Positions 1-9,162 are shown, numbered from the stretch's first letter. The stretch: 64,000 bases of DNA from Cetobacterium sp. ZOR0034 (GCF_000799075.1 NZ_JTLI01000029.1:1-64000); one strand, 5' to 3'. Numbers and translations: made by a program. The notes: generated by a model not told the origin, from the letters alone.

Positions 1-81
1 ATACTTTCTTCATTAATTTGAAAAAAGTATCTTTCCTATTAAACTTTATTAGTTACTAGCTGAGTAGTTACATTATTTAAT

Positions 82-126
82 AAAAAATTGAAAGATTTTA
101 AGAATTATTCATTAAAATCTTTCAAT
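82..126 (-). terminator. Intrinsic terminator downstream of the LysE gene
   Basis: A perfect 15-bp inverted repeat (87-101 with 112-126, 10-nt loop) is followed on the minus strand by a run of T (complement of 82-87). It lies about 145 nt beyond the LysE stop codon. The rest of 1-272 is very A+T-rich and I see nothing else in it. Confidence 0.6.
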
Positions 127-272
127 CTATAGAAAAATTATTTTTAAAAAAATTATTTTTAAAGACTTGTAATTTGTATATTTAAAGAGTTATAAATGTT
201 TCATTCAATTTAGTACAAGTCTAAAAAATATTGTAAAATTTTATTTTTCTTTATTTATATATATAGGTCTAT

Positions 273-866
273 TTATAAATTGATAATAAGTAATAGCCCC
301 ATAGCTAAGTAAACACCTGCAGAAATATATTTCATATATTTTTTAAAAGAACCATTTGTTGTTTTCGCAAAAATAGATATAAATGTAGCTAAACAAACAA
401 ACCAAATTATTTCAACTAAAAGATATATGCTTCCGAGCATTATAAATTCAAAACCATAGTTATTTGTATTTTTTACAAATTGTGGAATAAATGTTACAAA
501 GAATAATAAAATTTTAGGATTAGCTAAATTTGTAATAATCCCTCTTAAGTAGCAATTATTTTTTACAGAATTTATTTTGTCGGTATTTTCTTTATCTTTT
601 GCAATTAATGCCGTTACTCCTACGTATATTAAATAAAGACCTCCAACTATTTTTATTGCACTAAGCAAATTTGGAAAAAGATATATTAATGATGATAGAC
701 CAACAGCAGCAATAACATTGTAAATCATTCCTCCAGTCATGATTCCCAAAGCAGAAATAATCCCTTCTCTTCTTCCAAAAGAAGCAGAGTTGTTTAAAAC
801 ATATATCGTTGCTATACCAGGTGTAGCTGCAACTGCTAGTGATGAAAATAAAAAACTTAGTGTCAT
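273..866 (-). CDS. LysE/RhtB family amino-acid exporter
   Basis: The 197-residue protein has the size and look of the LysE/RhtB family: a hydrophobic N-terminus, the family-type stretch ATPGIATIYVL near residue 15, and about six membrane segments. Family members export amino acids or related small molecules across the inner membrane; the substrate cannot be read from the sequence. The start has a good ribosome site (AAGGAAGG) upstream. It is divergent from the XRE-cupin regulator at 1048, which is a common arrangement for a regulator and its exporter, so control by that neighbour is a reasonable inference. Confidence 0.85.
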   Translation of the reverse strand: MTLSFLFSSLAVAATPGIATIYVLNNSASFGRREGIISALGIMTGGMIYNVIAAVGLSSLIYLFPNLLSAIKIVGGLYLIYVGVTALIAKDKENTDKINSVKNNCYLRGIITNLANPKILLFFVTFIPQFVKNTNNYGFEFIMLGSIYLLVEIIWFVCLATFISIFAKTTNGSFKKYMKYISAGVYLAMGLLLIINL

Positions 867-1047
867 AAAAATCCTTCCTTTTTTTAATTTTGTTTGTAAT
901 ATTAATATTATAGAAAGATATTATCATATTTTTTTGTTTTAATCAACAAAATAATGAATATTTTCTTCAGAATTTTGAATTTTGTACTGAAACAGATTTT
1001 ATGATATAATAAGGATAAATAAACTGAAAATGATAGGAGTAAAACTA

Positions 1048-1584
1048 ATGGAAATATCTGAAAAAATAAAGATGCTAAGAAAAGATCGTGGATTATCAAT
1101 AAAAGAACTTTCTGAAAAAACAGGACTTTCTGTTGGATTTATCAGTAATTTAGAAAGAGATATAAATAGTCCTTCAATTGCAAATCTTCAACTTATATGT
1201 CAAGTTTTAGATATAAGTCTTATAGATTTATTGAAAGAGGAAAAAGAAGTGATTTCAATTTTAAGAGCTAATAATAGAGAATTACTTTTCAAATCTAATA
1301 AAGAAGGAACAAAATATTATAACTTAATACCAGAAAATCCTGATTTTAATGGAAGTTATGTGGTTATCGATCCTGAGTGTACTTCAGAAAATATAAGATG
1401 GAGTCACTCTCATGATGAGATTGGATTAGTTATAAAAGGTGAGTTAGAAATAAATCTTTCAGATAGAAAAATTTATAAATTGAAAGAAGGGGATTCTATA
1501 TATATAAAAAAAAATACTCCTCATAAATATAGAAATCCCGGAAATATTCCATCTATAACTCATTGGTTTTCAATTAAAAAATAA
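1048..1584 (+). CDS. XRE-family regulator with C-terminal cupin domain
   Basis: Residues 1-60 form a helix-turn-helix of the Cro/C1 (XRE) type (LSIKELSEKTGLSVGFISNL). Residues ~105-178 form a small cupin barrel (WSHSHDEIG, then GDSIYIKKNTPHKYRN), the usual ligand-sensing part of this one-component family. I place the start at 1048, not 1030, because a GGAG site (1035-1038) sits correctly before it. The gene is divergent from the LysE exporter and upstream of the nik-type operon, so it could regulate either. A strong terminator follows, so it is probably not co-transcribed with nikA. Confidence 0.88.
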   Translation: MEISEKIKMLRKDRGLSIKELSEKTGLSVGFISNLERDINSPSIANLQLICQVLDISLIDLLKEEKEVISILRANNRELLFKSNKEGTKYYNLIPENPDFNGSYVVIDPECTSENIRWSHSHDEIGLVIKGELEINLSDRKIYKLKEGDSIYIKKNTPHKYRNPGNIPSITHWFSIKK

Positions 1585-1591
1585 GAATTTT

Positions 1592-1625
1592 AAGATGTAA
1601 TTTAAATTAAATTACATCTTTTTTT
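1592..1625 (+). terminator. Intrinsic terminator after the XRE-cupin gene
   Basis: A 14-bp self-complementary stem (AAGATGTAATTTAA and its complement) is followed by seven T. The stretch from there to 1753 is A+T-rich and holds the presumed nikA promoter (possible -35 near 1692 and -10 near 1715). Confidence 0.85.
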
Positions 1626-1753
1626 ATATATATATCAAATTTCAAAAATTTAATCTATATATATATATTTTGTATATCAAAATATTTTATGTTGTAAACA
1701 AAATGAAAAAGTGTTATTATATCTTAAAAATACGTAACTAAAAAGGGGGCAAT

Positions 1754-3352
1754 ATGAAAAAATATTTTAAATTTATTATTGGAGGTACTATTCTACTGTC
1801 ATTAATTAGATGTGGGAATGACTCTAAAAAATCAGAATCTATAAATACTAAACTCAATGAAATACCAAAAGATACTTTAACATATGTTAATTTTAGAGAT
1901 ATTAGAGATTTAAATCCACATCTATATGCGGGTGAGATGTATGCTCAAGAGATGCTTTTTGAAACTTTAGTAAATATCGGAAAAAATGGGTATGAACCAT
2001 CTTTAGCTGAAAGCTGGAATATTTCTCCAGATGGAAGAATATATACTTTTAATATAAGAAAGGGAGTTTCTTTTTCAGATGGAACGATTTGTGATGCTAA
2101 TGCTATAAAACAAAATTTTGATGCTATTTTAGATAATAAAAGTAGACATACATGGTTAGAAATGATGAAACTTTTAGATGGAATTGAGATTTTAGATGAT
2201 TATACTCTTCAAATAAAATTAAAAGAAGCATATTACCCTATGCTTACAGAGTTAGCTGTAACAAGACCATTTGCTATGATTTCGCCAAAAGCGATGAAAG
2301 ATGGAACTACTAAAAATGGAGTTTCTGGATATATTGGAACGGGTCCTTATATATTAAAAAATGTAGTTACAGATGAATATGCTATTTTTGAAGCTAATGA
2401 AAATTATTGGGGAGATATTCCAAAAATAAAAAAAATTATAGTCAAAGTAATTCCAGATAATCAAACACGTATTTTGGCTTTGGAAAAAGGTGAAATTGAT
2501 TTGATTTTTGGAAAAAATATGCTCGATGCAGATGCAATCAATAAATATAAAGATAGCAAAAAATTCAATGTTCTATTATCTGAACCGACGTCCACTAGAC
2601 AAATTGTGATTAATACAAATAGTGAAATATTAAAAGATATAGATGTGAGATATGCACTTCAACATGCTACTAATAGAGAAGCGATTTCAAAAGGAATTTT
2701 TTATGGATTAGAAACTCCAGCAGATACTCTTTATGCTAAAACAGTGCCATATGCAAATATAAATTTGAAACCTTTTGAATTTAATATTGAAAAGTCAGAA
2801 TCTATTTTAAACAAAGCCGGTTGGATAAAATCAACTTCTGGTATTCGTGAGAAAAATGGAAAGAAACTAGAAATTGGATTACTTTATAATAGTGATAGTG
2901 TTACAGAAAAGATTATCTCTGAATATCTGCAATCTGAATATAAGAAAATTGGAATAGCTATAAATATAAATGGAGAAGAGGAACAATCGTATAGAGATAA
3001 GATGAAATCTGGTAATTTTGATATGGTATTTAATATTTCATGGGGACTTCCTTACGATCCCCAATCGTCACTATCGGCAATGCGTCAGCCTGTTTATGGT
3101 GATTACGTTGCTCAATTAGGATTGCATAATAAAAAAGATATAGATGAAGCTATAACAAAAATTTTAATTTCTACAGATGAAATAGAAAGACAAAATTTAT
3201 ATAAGTTTGTTTTTGAGAGCCTGCATCAAGATGCTGTTTATATTCCTATCACTTATGAATGTAATAAAGCTATCTTTATAAATACTTTAAAAAATGTAAC
3301 CTTTACTCAAACTCAATACGAAGTTCCTTTCCAGCAGATGTATTTTGAGTAA
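1754..3352 (+). CDS. nikA: Nickel/peptide ABC transporter substrate-binding protein (NikA-like)
   Basis: The 532-residue protein is a cluster-C solute-binding protein and aligns by eye with E. coli NikA along its length (LNPHLY, AYYP, IGTGPYIL, ENYWGDIP, PYANINLKP). The arginine of NikA's metallophore pocket is kept (R171 in TRPF), but the position of the nickel-contacting histidine of E. coli NikA appears to be Y448 (QPVYGDY), so the metal complex may be bound differently. The N-terminus is a signal peptide ending in a cysteine at residue 20, but with arginine before it (LSLIRC), an unusual lipobox. First gene of a seven-gene operon; ribosome site AAAGGGGGC. Nickel, nickel-metallophore or a peptide are all possible ligands. 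Confidence 0.85.
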   Translation: MKKYFKFIIGGTILLSLIRCGNDSKKSESINTKLNEIPKDTLTYVNFRDIRDLNPHLYAGEMYAQEMLFETLVNIGKNGYEPSLAESWNISPDGRIYTFNIRKGVSFSDGTICDANAIKQNFDAILDNKSRHTWLEMMKLLDGIEILDDYTLQIKLKEAYYPMLTELAVTRPFAMISPKAMKDGTTKNGVSGYIGTGPYILKNVVTDEYAIFEANENYWGDIPKIKKIIVKVIPDNQTRILALEKGEIDLIFGKNMLDADAINKYKDSKKFNVLLSEPTSTRQIVINTNSEILKDIDVRYALQHATNREAISKGIFYGLETPADTLYAKTVPYANINLKPFEFNIEKSESILNKAGWIKSTSGIREKNGKKLEIGLLYNSDSVTEKIISEYLQSEYKKIGIAININGEEEQSYRDKMKSGNFDMVFNISWGLPYDPQSSLSAMRQPVYGDYVAQLGLHNKKDIDEAITKILISTDEIERQNLYKFVFESLHQDAVYIPITYECNKAIFINTLKNVTFTQTQYEVPFQQMYFE

Positions 3353-3366
3353 ATTCGGAGGATTAA

Positions 3367-4308
3367 ATGAAGAATTATATTATTAAAAGAATTTTATTAG
3401 TTATTCCTCTACTTCTATGTATCTCTTTTGTATGTTTTATTTTTATAAGCTTGATTCCTTCTGATCCTGCTGAAGTAGCGTTAAGAATTAGGCAAACACC
3501 AATTATTACTGAAGAAGCTATTCTTCAAGTTAGAAAAGAATTAGGTTTAAACGATCCATTTTTGATTAGGTATGTAAAATGGTTGATAAATTGCTTGAAA
3601 CTAAATTTTGGTGTTAGTTATACAAATCCATCTAGAACAGTTTTAGGTGAGATATCTAGATCTCTTCCTCCAACTCTTAAATTGGCAGGAATGTCGCTAT
3701 TCTTTGTTATAACTCTAAGTATTCCTATCGGATTTTTTAGTGCTGTATTCAAAGATTCTCTATTTGATAGATTTATTAGAGGGATGGTTTTCACAACAAC
3801 AGCAATGCCTCCATATTGGATTGGATTAATTTTAATGTGGACTGTTAGTATCAAATTAGACCTGCTACCTACAAGTGGTAGTGGGTCATTCAAACATATA
3901 ATTCTTCCGTCGTTTACAGTTTCTTTAACATATATATCGACATATATTAGATTGATCAGAAATAATATGCTTGACAATATGAAAGAGGATTATGTTTTAT
4001 ATGCGAAAGTTAGAGGATTGAGAGAAAAAAATATTTTAAGTAAGCACATATTTAAGAATTCAATTCATAGTTGTATTACAGCTATTGGAATGAGTATTCC
4101 TCAACTTATAGCAGGAACAATAGTTGTTGAAAATGTTTTTGCTTGGCCTGGAGTTGGAAGGTTGTGTATAACCTCAATTTTTAATAGAGATTATCCAGTT
4201 ATTCAAACTTACGTTCTTATGATTGGAGTTTTATTTGTAATTTTTAATCTAATTTTCGATATTTTACAATATGTGACGGATCCAAGATTAAGAAAGGATG
4301 TGAGTTAG
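3367..4308 (+). CDS. nikB: ABC transporter permease, NikB/DppB-type
   Basis: The 313-residue integral membrane protein has about six segments and starts with the typical MKNYIIKRILLVIPLLL helix. It carries the permease EAA-type loop (DYVLYAKVRGL near residue 215) that docks to the ATPase subunits, and the conserved VVENVFAWPGVGRL stretch. It forms the transmembrane channel with the NikC-type protein encoded next. A GGAGG site precedes the start 14 nt after nikA. Confidence 0.88.
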   Translation: MKNYIIKRILLVIPLLLCISFVCFIFISLIPSDPAEVALRIRQTPIITEEAILQVRKELGLNDPFLIRYVKWLINCLKLNFGVSYTNPSRTVLGEISRSLPPTLKLAGMSLFFVITLSIPIGFFSAVFKDSLFDRFIRGMVFTTTAMPPYWIGLILMWTVSIKLDLLPTSGSGSFKHIILPSFTVSLTYISTYIRLIRNNMLDNMKEDYVLYAKVRGLREKNILSKHIFKNSIHSCITAIGMSIPQLIAGTIVVENVFAWPGVGRLCITSIFNRDYPVIQTYVLMIGVLFVIFNLIFDILQYVTDPRLRKDVS

Positions 4309-5127
4309 ATGCTAAAAAGACTTTTAAAGAACAGATTTACTTTAATTTGTTTAATTTTTATTGGAATTATTATATTTTGTGGAATTTTTGCACCTTATAT
4401 AGCGCCACATAATCCTTATGAAAATAATATCATGAATAAATTTGCAAAGTATTCACTTGAATATCCTTTAGGAACAGATCATCTAGGAAGATGTGTTCTT
4501 TCAAGAATGATTTTTGGAATTCGGCCGACATTATTTTTATCATTTTTAACAATGCTTGGTACAATTGGGCTTGGAACTATTATGGGATTATTAGCAGGTT
4601 ACTTCAAAGGAATAATTAACGAAATTATAATGAGAGTTGTTGATGTAATGTTGTCGTTTCCAAGCCAGATTATGATTTTAGCAGTTGTTGCACTACTAGG
4701 TGTAGATATAGTTAATGTTATCATTGCTAACATTTTTATTAAATGGGCTTGGTATGCCAGAATGATACGTACAAATGTAGTTAAATATACAGATAAAAAT
4801 TTTGTTCAATTTTCTAAATGTATAGGGTCTGGTGGACAATTTATTTTAGTAAAACATATGTTGCCTTGTATTGCATCAGAGATGTCAATTTTAGCAACAT
4901 TAGATATCGGGTGGGCAATTTTGAATATTTCAACGCTTTCCTTTTTGGGCCTTGGAGTTCAACCTCCACTTCCTGAGTGGGGAGCTATGTTAAGTGAAGC
5001 TAAAAATGTTATGACAGTAAATCCTACTCAAATGTTGGCTCCTGGAATTGCCATAGTTTTGGTAGTGGCAAGTTTTAATTTTATAGGTGATTCATTAAGA
5101 GATGCCTTAGATCCAAAGGAGGTTTAA
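4309..5127 (+). CDS. nikC: ABC transporter permease, NikC/DppC-type
   Basis: The 272-residue second permease has the family features: an N-terminal helix, FAPYIAPHNPYE, PLGTDHLGRCVLSRMIFG, and an EAA-type loop (FVQFSKCIGSGGQF). Its ATG follows the nikB stop directly, so the two are translationally coupled. It should pair with NikB in the inner membrane. Confidence 0.88.
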   Translation: MLKRLLKNRFTLICLIFIGIIIFCGIFAPYIAPHNPYENNIMNKFAKYSLEYPLGTDHLGRCVLSRMIFGIRPTLFLSFLTMLGTIGLGTIMGLLAGYFKGIINEIIMRVVDVMLSFPSQIMILAVVALLGVDIVNVIIANIFIKWAWYARMIRTNVVKYTDKNFVQFSKCIGSGGQFILVKHMLPCIASEMSILATLDIGWAILNISTLSFLGLGVQPPLPEWGAMLSEAKNVMTVNPTQMLAPGIAIVLVVASFNFIGDSLRDALDPKEV

Positions 5128-5128
5128 T

Positions 5129-5962
5129 TTGAAAATTTTAGATGTCAAAAATCTTTCTATTTATACAAATAATAAAAAAATAGTAAACAACCTATCATTC
5201 TCCTTAAAAAAAGGTGAATGTTTAGGAATACTAGGTGAAAGTGGTAGTGGAAAAAGTATGACCTGTAAAGCTATCATGGGGCTACTTGACTCTCATAGAT
5301 TTAAAATTGATGGAGAAGCAATATATTTAAATGAAAATTTATTAGATAAAAATAAAGAAGACATGAGACAAATAAGAGGAAAAGATATTGCTATGATTTT
5401 ACAAAATCCAATGACTTGTTTTGATCCTCTTTATAATATTGGATATCAAATAGAAGAAACATTGAAAGAACATATCGGCATAAATTCTAAGATTAGAAAA
5501 TCTTATGCTATAGAAATTCTTAAAAAAATGAAAATTAGAAATCCAGAAGAAGTTTTATCGAAATTTCCACACCAATTAAGCGGAGGAATGCTTCAAAGAA
5601 TTATGATTGGATTATCTCTGAGTATGAATCCAAGTATTATAATAGCTGATGAACCTACTACAGCGATTGATTCAATAACTCAATTCGAAATTATGAAAGA
5701 GTTTCTTTATATCAAAGAAAAACATGATGTAGCTTTAATTTTTATTTCTCATGATATTGGTGTTATCAACAAAATCGCTGATAAAGTTATTGTTATGAAT
5801 AATGGGAATAGTGAATTGTCAGGAGATTTAAATAGTCTTTTTAATCAGAAAGATGAATCATTTACTAAAAATCTTATTGATAAAAAGATGGCTGTTATGA
5901 ATCGTTACAAAGAAATTTTAAAGATAGGTGAAAATAATGCTACTCGAAGTAAAAAATATTAG
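5129..5962 (+). CDS. nikD: ABC transporter ATP-binding protein, NikD/OppD-type
   Basis: The 277-residue ATPase has Walker A GESGSGKS near residue 36, signature LSGGMLQR near 150 and Walker B IIIADEPT near 170, with the OppD-type tail. The start codon is TTG, supported by AAGGAGG (5116-5122) at correct spacing just after nikC. The signature is LSGGM rather than LSGGQ, as is common in the D subunit of this family. Confidence 0.87.
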   Translation: MKILDVKNLSIYTNNKKIVNNLSFSLKKGECLGILGESGSGKSMTCKAIMGLLDSHRFKIDGEAIYLNENLLDKNKEDMRQIRGKDIAMILQNPMTCFDPLYNIGYQIEETLKEHIGINSKIRKSYAIEILKKMKIRNPEEVLSKFPHQLSGGMLQRIMIGLSLSMNPSIIIADEPTTAIDSITQFEIMKEFLYIKEKHDVALIFISHDIGVINKIADKVIVMNNGNSELSGDLNSLFNQKDESFTKNLIDKKMAVMNRYKEILKIGENNATRSKKY

Positions 5963-6743
5963 AATTAGTTTTAAAAAAGAAACACAAAAAAAAATATTCG
6001 GGAAAGAGCGACAAGAAATTATAAAGGGGGTTTCTTTCTTTTTAGAAGAGGGAGATTGCTTAGGAATCATAGGAGAAAGTGGCAGTGGAAAAAGTACACT
6101 CGGTAAATCTTTAGTTGGGCTTTTACCTCCCAATGAAGGTGAGATTTTTCTAGAAGGAATAAATCTTTATGGGAAAAAAACAAGGCAAGAAAAAGAACAA
6201 CTTAATCATTTAAAAAGTGTTGTATTTCAAGATTATATATCTTCAGTAAATTCAAGATTTAAAGTTAAAGATATTATAAACGAGTCTTTAAAAATTTTAG
6301 AAAAAAAAGAATCACAAAAATTTGATAAAAAAAATAAAACTCTTGAGCTTTTACAATCAGTTGGTTTAAATGAAACTTTTTTAGAAAGGTATCCACATGA
6401 ACTTTCAGGAGGACAGCTCCAAAGAGTGTGTATAGCCAGAGCAATAGCAACAAAGCCTAAATTTATACTTTTAGATGAGGCTGTTAGTTCTTTAGATGCT
6501 TCTATTCAAACTCAAGTTATGAATCTACTTAAAGAGTTACAAAAAAAATTTAACTTCACATATATTTTTATAACTCATGATTTGCCATCTGTAACTTATA
6601 TGTGTAATAAAGTTATATTTTTTAATGAAGGTAAAATTGTTGAGCAAGTTAATTCTATATATAGATTAAGTAATGTTGAAACTGAATATGCTCAAAATCT
6701 TTTAAATTCAATTTTGGAGATTGATATTTATGAGAATCAATAA
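5937..6743 (+). CDS. nikE: ABC transporter ATP-binding protein, NikE/OppF-type
   Basis: The protein of about 268 residues has Walker A GESGSGKST, signature LSGGQLQR and Walker B FILLDEAVSSLD. The likely start is the ATG at 5937, inside the end of nikD (26-nt overlap); a GTG at 5928 lies in frame but is part of the presumed ribosome site AGGTG. It should form the ATPase heterodimer with the NikD-type subunit. Confidence 0.87.
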   Translation: MLLEVKNIRISFKKETQKKIFGKERQEIIKGVSFFLEEGDCLGIIGESGSGKSTLGKSLVGLLPPNEGEIFLEGINLYGKKTRQEKEQLNHLKSVVFQDYISSVNSRFKVKDIINESLKILEKKESQKFDKKNKTLELLQSVGLNETFLERYPHELSGGQLQRVCIARAIATKPKFILLDEAVSSLDASIQTQVMNLLKELQKKFNFTYIFITHDLPSVTYMCNKVIFFNEGKIVEQVNSIYRLSNVETEYAQNLLNSILEIDIYENQ

Positions 6744-8031
6744 AAATTTTATAACTAATGGCATGTATATATCTCTTATGATTCCGTTTATACTTTCAAC
6801 TGTTACGCAACCTCTTTTAGGTGCAATAGATTTAGCTGTAATCGGACGTTTAAATAGTGAGATTTTAATTTCTGGTGTTGCAATAGGAACTTTAATTTTC
6901 AATACGATTTATTGGATGTTTGGATTTTTAAGAGTTAGTACAACTAGTTATAGTGCTCAAAATACTCATAAAACTAAAAATGAAAATGCATTAGTTTTCT
7001 TAAGACCTTTTATTATAGCTCTTTTTATAAGTTTAATCTGTGTTCTTTTTAAAAGTAATATTTTTAATCTAGCTATGAAATTTATTAATCCCACCTTAGA
7101 AGTGGAAAATATTTCTAAAATTTATTTTTCTATATTAATATTTGGTGCTCCATTTGTACTTTTTAACTATGTCATTTTAGGTTGGCTTATGGGCAAAGGA
7201 AACGTCTTTGGTTCTCTAACTATGCAAATATCAGGGAATATTTTGAATATAATCTTAGATGTTATATTCGTAATTTTTCTGAAAAAAGGAGTTGAAGGAG
7301 TTGCATATGCAACCCTTGTATCACAAATGATCTCTTTTTTAATAGGTTTATACTTTATAATCCCTTACGGATACTTTAAATCTATCAACATCTCAGCTAT
7401 CATAAATAAAAAAGAGATTGTCAATATTTTAGTTATAAATAGAAATTTAATGGTTAGGACCTTCTTTCTATTACTACATAATAACTTAATTATATCAGCT
7501 AGTTCTAATTTGGGAGTAGATATCTTGGCCACTAATAGTATTCTTTTACAAATCGTTTCTATTATCTCTTATTCTTTTGATGGAATCGCAAATACTTCAA
7601 GTGTTTTCTCTGGTAGAGCCCTTGGACTCAAAGATAACTATATGATGAAACTGGTTTGGAAAAGAAACTTGCAATGGGGAATCATCTTTGTAATTCTTAC
7701 TTCATTTTTCTATATCAGTCTATCGGAAAAGATTTTTTTAATATTTTCTAACTTAGAAACTATTTTGAGTTTATCAAGACAATTTTGGTTTTGGATTGCT
7801 TTATATCCTCTTATTTCGTTCTTAGGTTTGACTTTCTATGGAGTTTTTACTGGAGCGAACAAAACTTTTCCAGTAGCTTTATCCACTGGGGGAGCTTTTT
7901 TCATGTTTTTTCTTTCATATAGTTTTATGATTCCAAAACTAGGTAATAATGGGATTTGGATATCTTTTTTAATTTTTTATTTCTTTAGAGGAGCTTTTTT
8001 GCTTCCTCAATTAAAAAAAACACTAATTTAA
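6730..8031 (+). CDS. MATE family efflux transporter, DinF-like
   Basis: The protein of about 433 residues has around 12 membrane segments and a MATE N-terminus (PFILSTVTQPLLGAIDLAVIG). MATE proteins export cations or drugs using H+ or Na+ gradients. I chose the ATG at 6730, with GGAG upstream; it overlaps the end of nikE by 14 nt, so it belongs to the same transcript. An exporter inside a nickel/peptide import operon is unusual. It may send out a metallophore that the importer takes back, or remove a product; this is inference. Confidence 0.85.
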   Translation: MRINKNFITNGMYISLMIPFILSTVTQPLLGAIDLAVIGRLNSEILISGVAIGTLIFNTIYWMFGFLRVSTTSYSAQNTHKTKNENALVFLRPFIIALFISLICVLFKSNIFNLAMKFINPTLEVENISKIYFSILIFGAPFVLFNYVILGWLMGKGNVFGSLTMQISGNILNIILDVIFVIFLKKGVEGVAYATLVSQMISFLIGLYFIIPYGYFKSINISAIINKKEIVNILVINRNLMVRTFFLLLHNNLIISASSNLGVDILATNSILLQIVSIISYSFDGIANTSSVFSGRALGLKDNYMMKLVWKRNLQWGIIFVILTSFFYISLSEKIFLIFSNLETILSLSRQFWFWIALYPLISFLGLTFYGVFTGANKTFPVALSTGGAFFMFFLSYSFMIPKLGNNGIWISFLIFYFFRGAFLLPQLKKTLI

Positions 8032-8043
8032 CGGAGGAACTTT

Positions 8044-8997
8044 ATGTTCAATTTAGGTAATTTATATTGTAATCAAAATGAAAAAATAAAAGGATTTTGG
8101 GAAATTGAAAATTATTCAATTCCAGTTACTATTATATGTGGTGAAAAAACAGGAAAAGTAGTTACTGTTTGTAGTGGAATTCACAGCTGTGAATATGCTG
8201 GAATTCAAAGTGCGATTGAGCTATCACAGGATATTGAGGCAAAAGATATTAAAGGAACACTAATAATCTTACATCCTGTTAATTATTCTGGTTTTTTTAA
8301 AAGAGTAGCTGCTATTTTACCTGAAGATGGTAAAAATATAAATCGAGCTTTTCCTGGTACTATTCAAGGGTCTTTGTCAGAGAAGATTGCTTATCATTTT
8401 TCAAAATATTTGTATCCTCAGCTTGATTTCTTTTTAGATATACATGGTGGAGATGTATTTGAAGATGTAATGCCTTTTATTTATGCCCCGGGAATCGGGA
8501 GTGAGGAGATTATAAATATCTCACACAATATAGCTAATGAAATTAATATGGCCTATAGAGTGCGTTCTAAAGCTTCAACCGGAGCCTATAATTCGGCAGC
8601 TATTCAAGGAGTTCCTGCTCTTCTTTTAGAAAGAGGAGGAAAAGGTTGCTGGACAACAGACCAAGTTTCTGAATATAAAAAAGATATTTCTAAAGCTTTA
8701 GTTGCTATTGGAGTTCTTAATTCCTCTTCGCTATCTAAAGAAACTTTAGAAAAAACGATCAATCAAATCGAGATAAAAGAAGTGAGGTATATTGATTCTC
8801 ATTTAAAAGGGTATTGGTATCCTGCTCTAAATCCAGAAGAAAAATTTAAAGAGGGTGATTTAATAGGTGAGATTAAAGACTGTTTCGGTGAAACTCTCCA
8901 TACTTTTTATGCTGAGTTTGATGGAGTTGTTTTGTATCAAACTGTTAGTTTATCTATAAATATAAATGACTCTTTAATTGCTTATGGAAAACTTTAA
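8044..8997 (+). CDS. M14-type zinc deacylase (succinylglutamate desuccinylase/aspartoacylase family)
   Basis: The 317-residue protein has the zinc-binding H-x-x-E motif (H47, E50 in GIHSCEYAG), a third ligand H134 (DIHGGD) and a likely catalytic E196 (LLERGG), the layout of the AstE/aspartoacylase branch of the M14 carboxypeptidase fold. Such enzymes remove acyl groups from amino acids or trim peptides. It is last in the nik-type operon (GGAGG site, 12 nt after the MATE gene), so its substrate is probably imported by the ABC system. No signal peptide, so it acts in the cytoplasm. Confidence 0.85.
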   Translation: MFNLGNLYCNQNEKIKGFWEIENYSIPVTIICGEKTGKVVTVCSGIHSCEYAGIQSAIELSQDIEAKDIKGTLIILHPVNYSGFFKRVAAILPEDGKNINRAFPGTIQGSLSEKIAYHFSKYLYPQLDFFLDIHGGDVFEDVMPFIYAPGIGSEEIINISHNIANEINMAYRVRSKASTGAYNSAAIQGVPALLLERGGKGCWTTDQVSEYKKDISKALVAIGVLNSSSLSKETLEKTINQIEIKEVRYIDSHLKGYWYPALNPEEKFKEGDLIGEIKDCFGETLHTFYAEFDGVVLYQTVSLSININDSLIAYGKL

Positions 8998-9009
8998 TAA
9001 AACACTAAA

Positions 9010-9037
9010 AACAGCCTAACGTAATAGGCTGTTTTTT
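9010..9037. terminator. Bidirectional intrinsic terminator
   Basis: The stem AACAGCCTA/TAGGCTGTT with a 6-nt loop is followed by TTTTTT. It closes the nik-type operon and also sits just beyond the stop of the small minus-strand ORF at 9043. Confidence 0.9.
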
Positions 9038-9042
9038 ATATA

Positions 9043-9162
9043 TTATCCATAAAATAAACAAAATAAAGTAGTAATAAAAAATGTTAATATTAGTAAATAG
9101 TTTGTGTTAAATTCTCTTCTTTTTCTATTGAAAGAGAATCTTTTAAAGTTACTATTCTTCAT
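9043..9162 (-). CDS. Small basic single-pass membrane protein (39 aa)
   Basis: This short ORF lies in an otherwise gene-free stretch. It has a strong ribosome site (AAAAAGGTGGTG, 6 nt before ATG), a very basic N-terminal half (KRFSFNRKRREF) and a hydrophobic helix to the end (YLLILTFFITTLFCLFYG), and ends exactly at the shared terminator. I do not recognise it. Inside-positive topology predicts the N-terminus in the cytoplasm. The rest of 9163-9325 is A+T-rich with no other feature visible. Confidence 0.55.
   Translation of the reverse strand: MKNSNFKRFSFNRKRREFNTNYLLILTFFITTLFCLFYG

Noticed and set aside
87-126. 15-bp inverted repeat as a recombination or insertion-sequence end
   Set aside because: The arms are separated by only 10 nt and followed by a T run on the minus strand, which fits a terminator; no transposase is near.
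908-1099. Minus-strand ORF over the XRE promoter and 5' end
   Set aside because: Low-complexity translation in the A+T-rich intergenic region between divergent genes, with no ribosome site.
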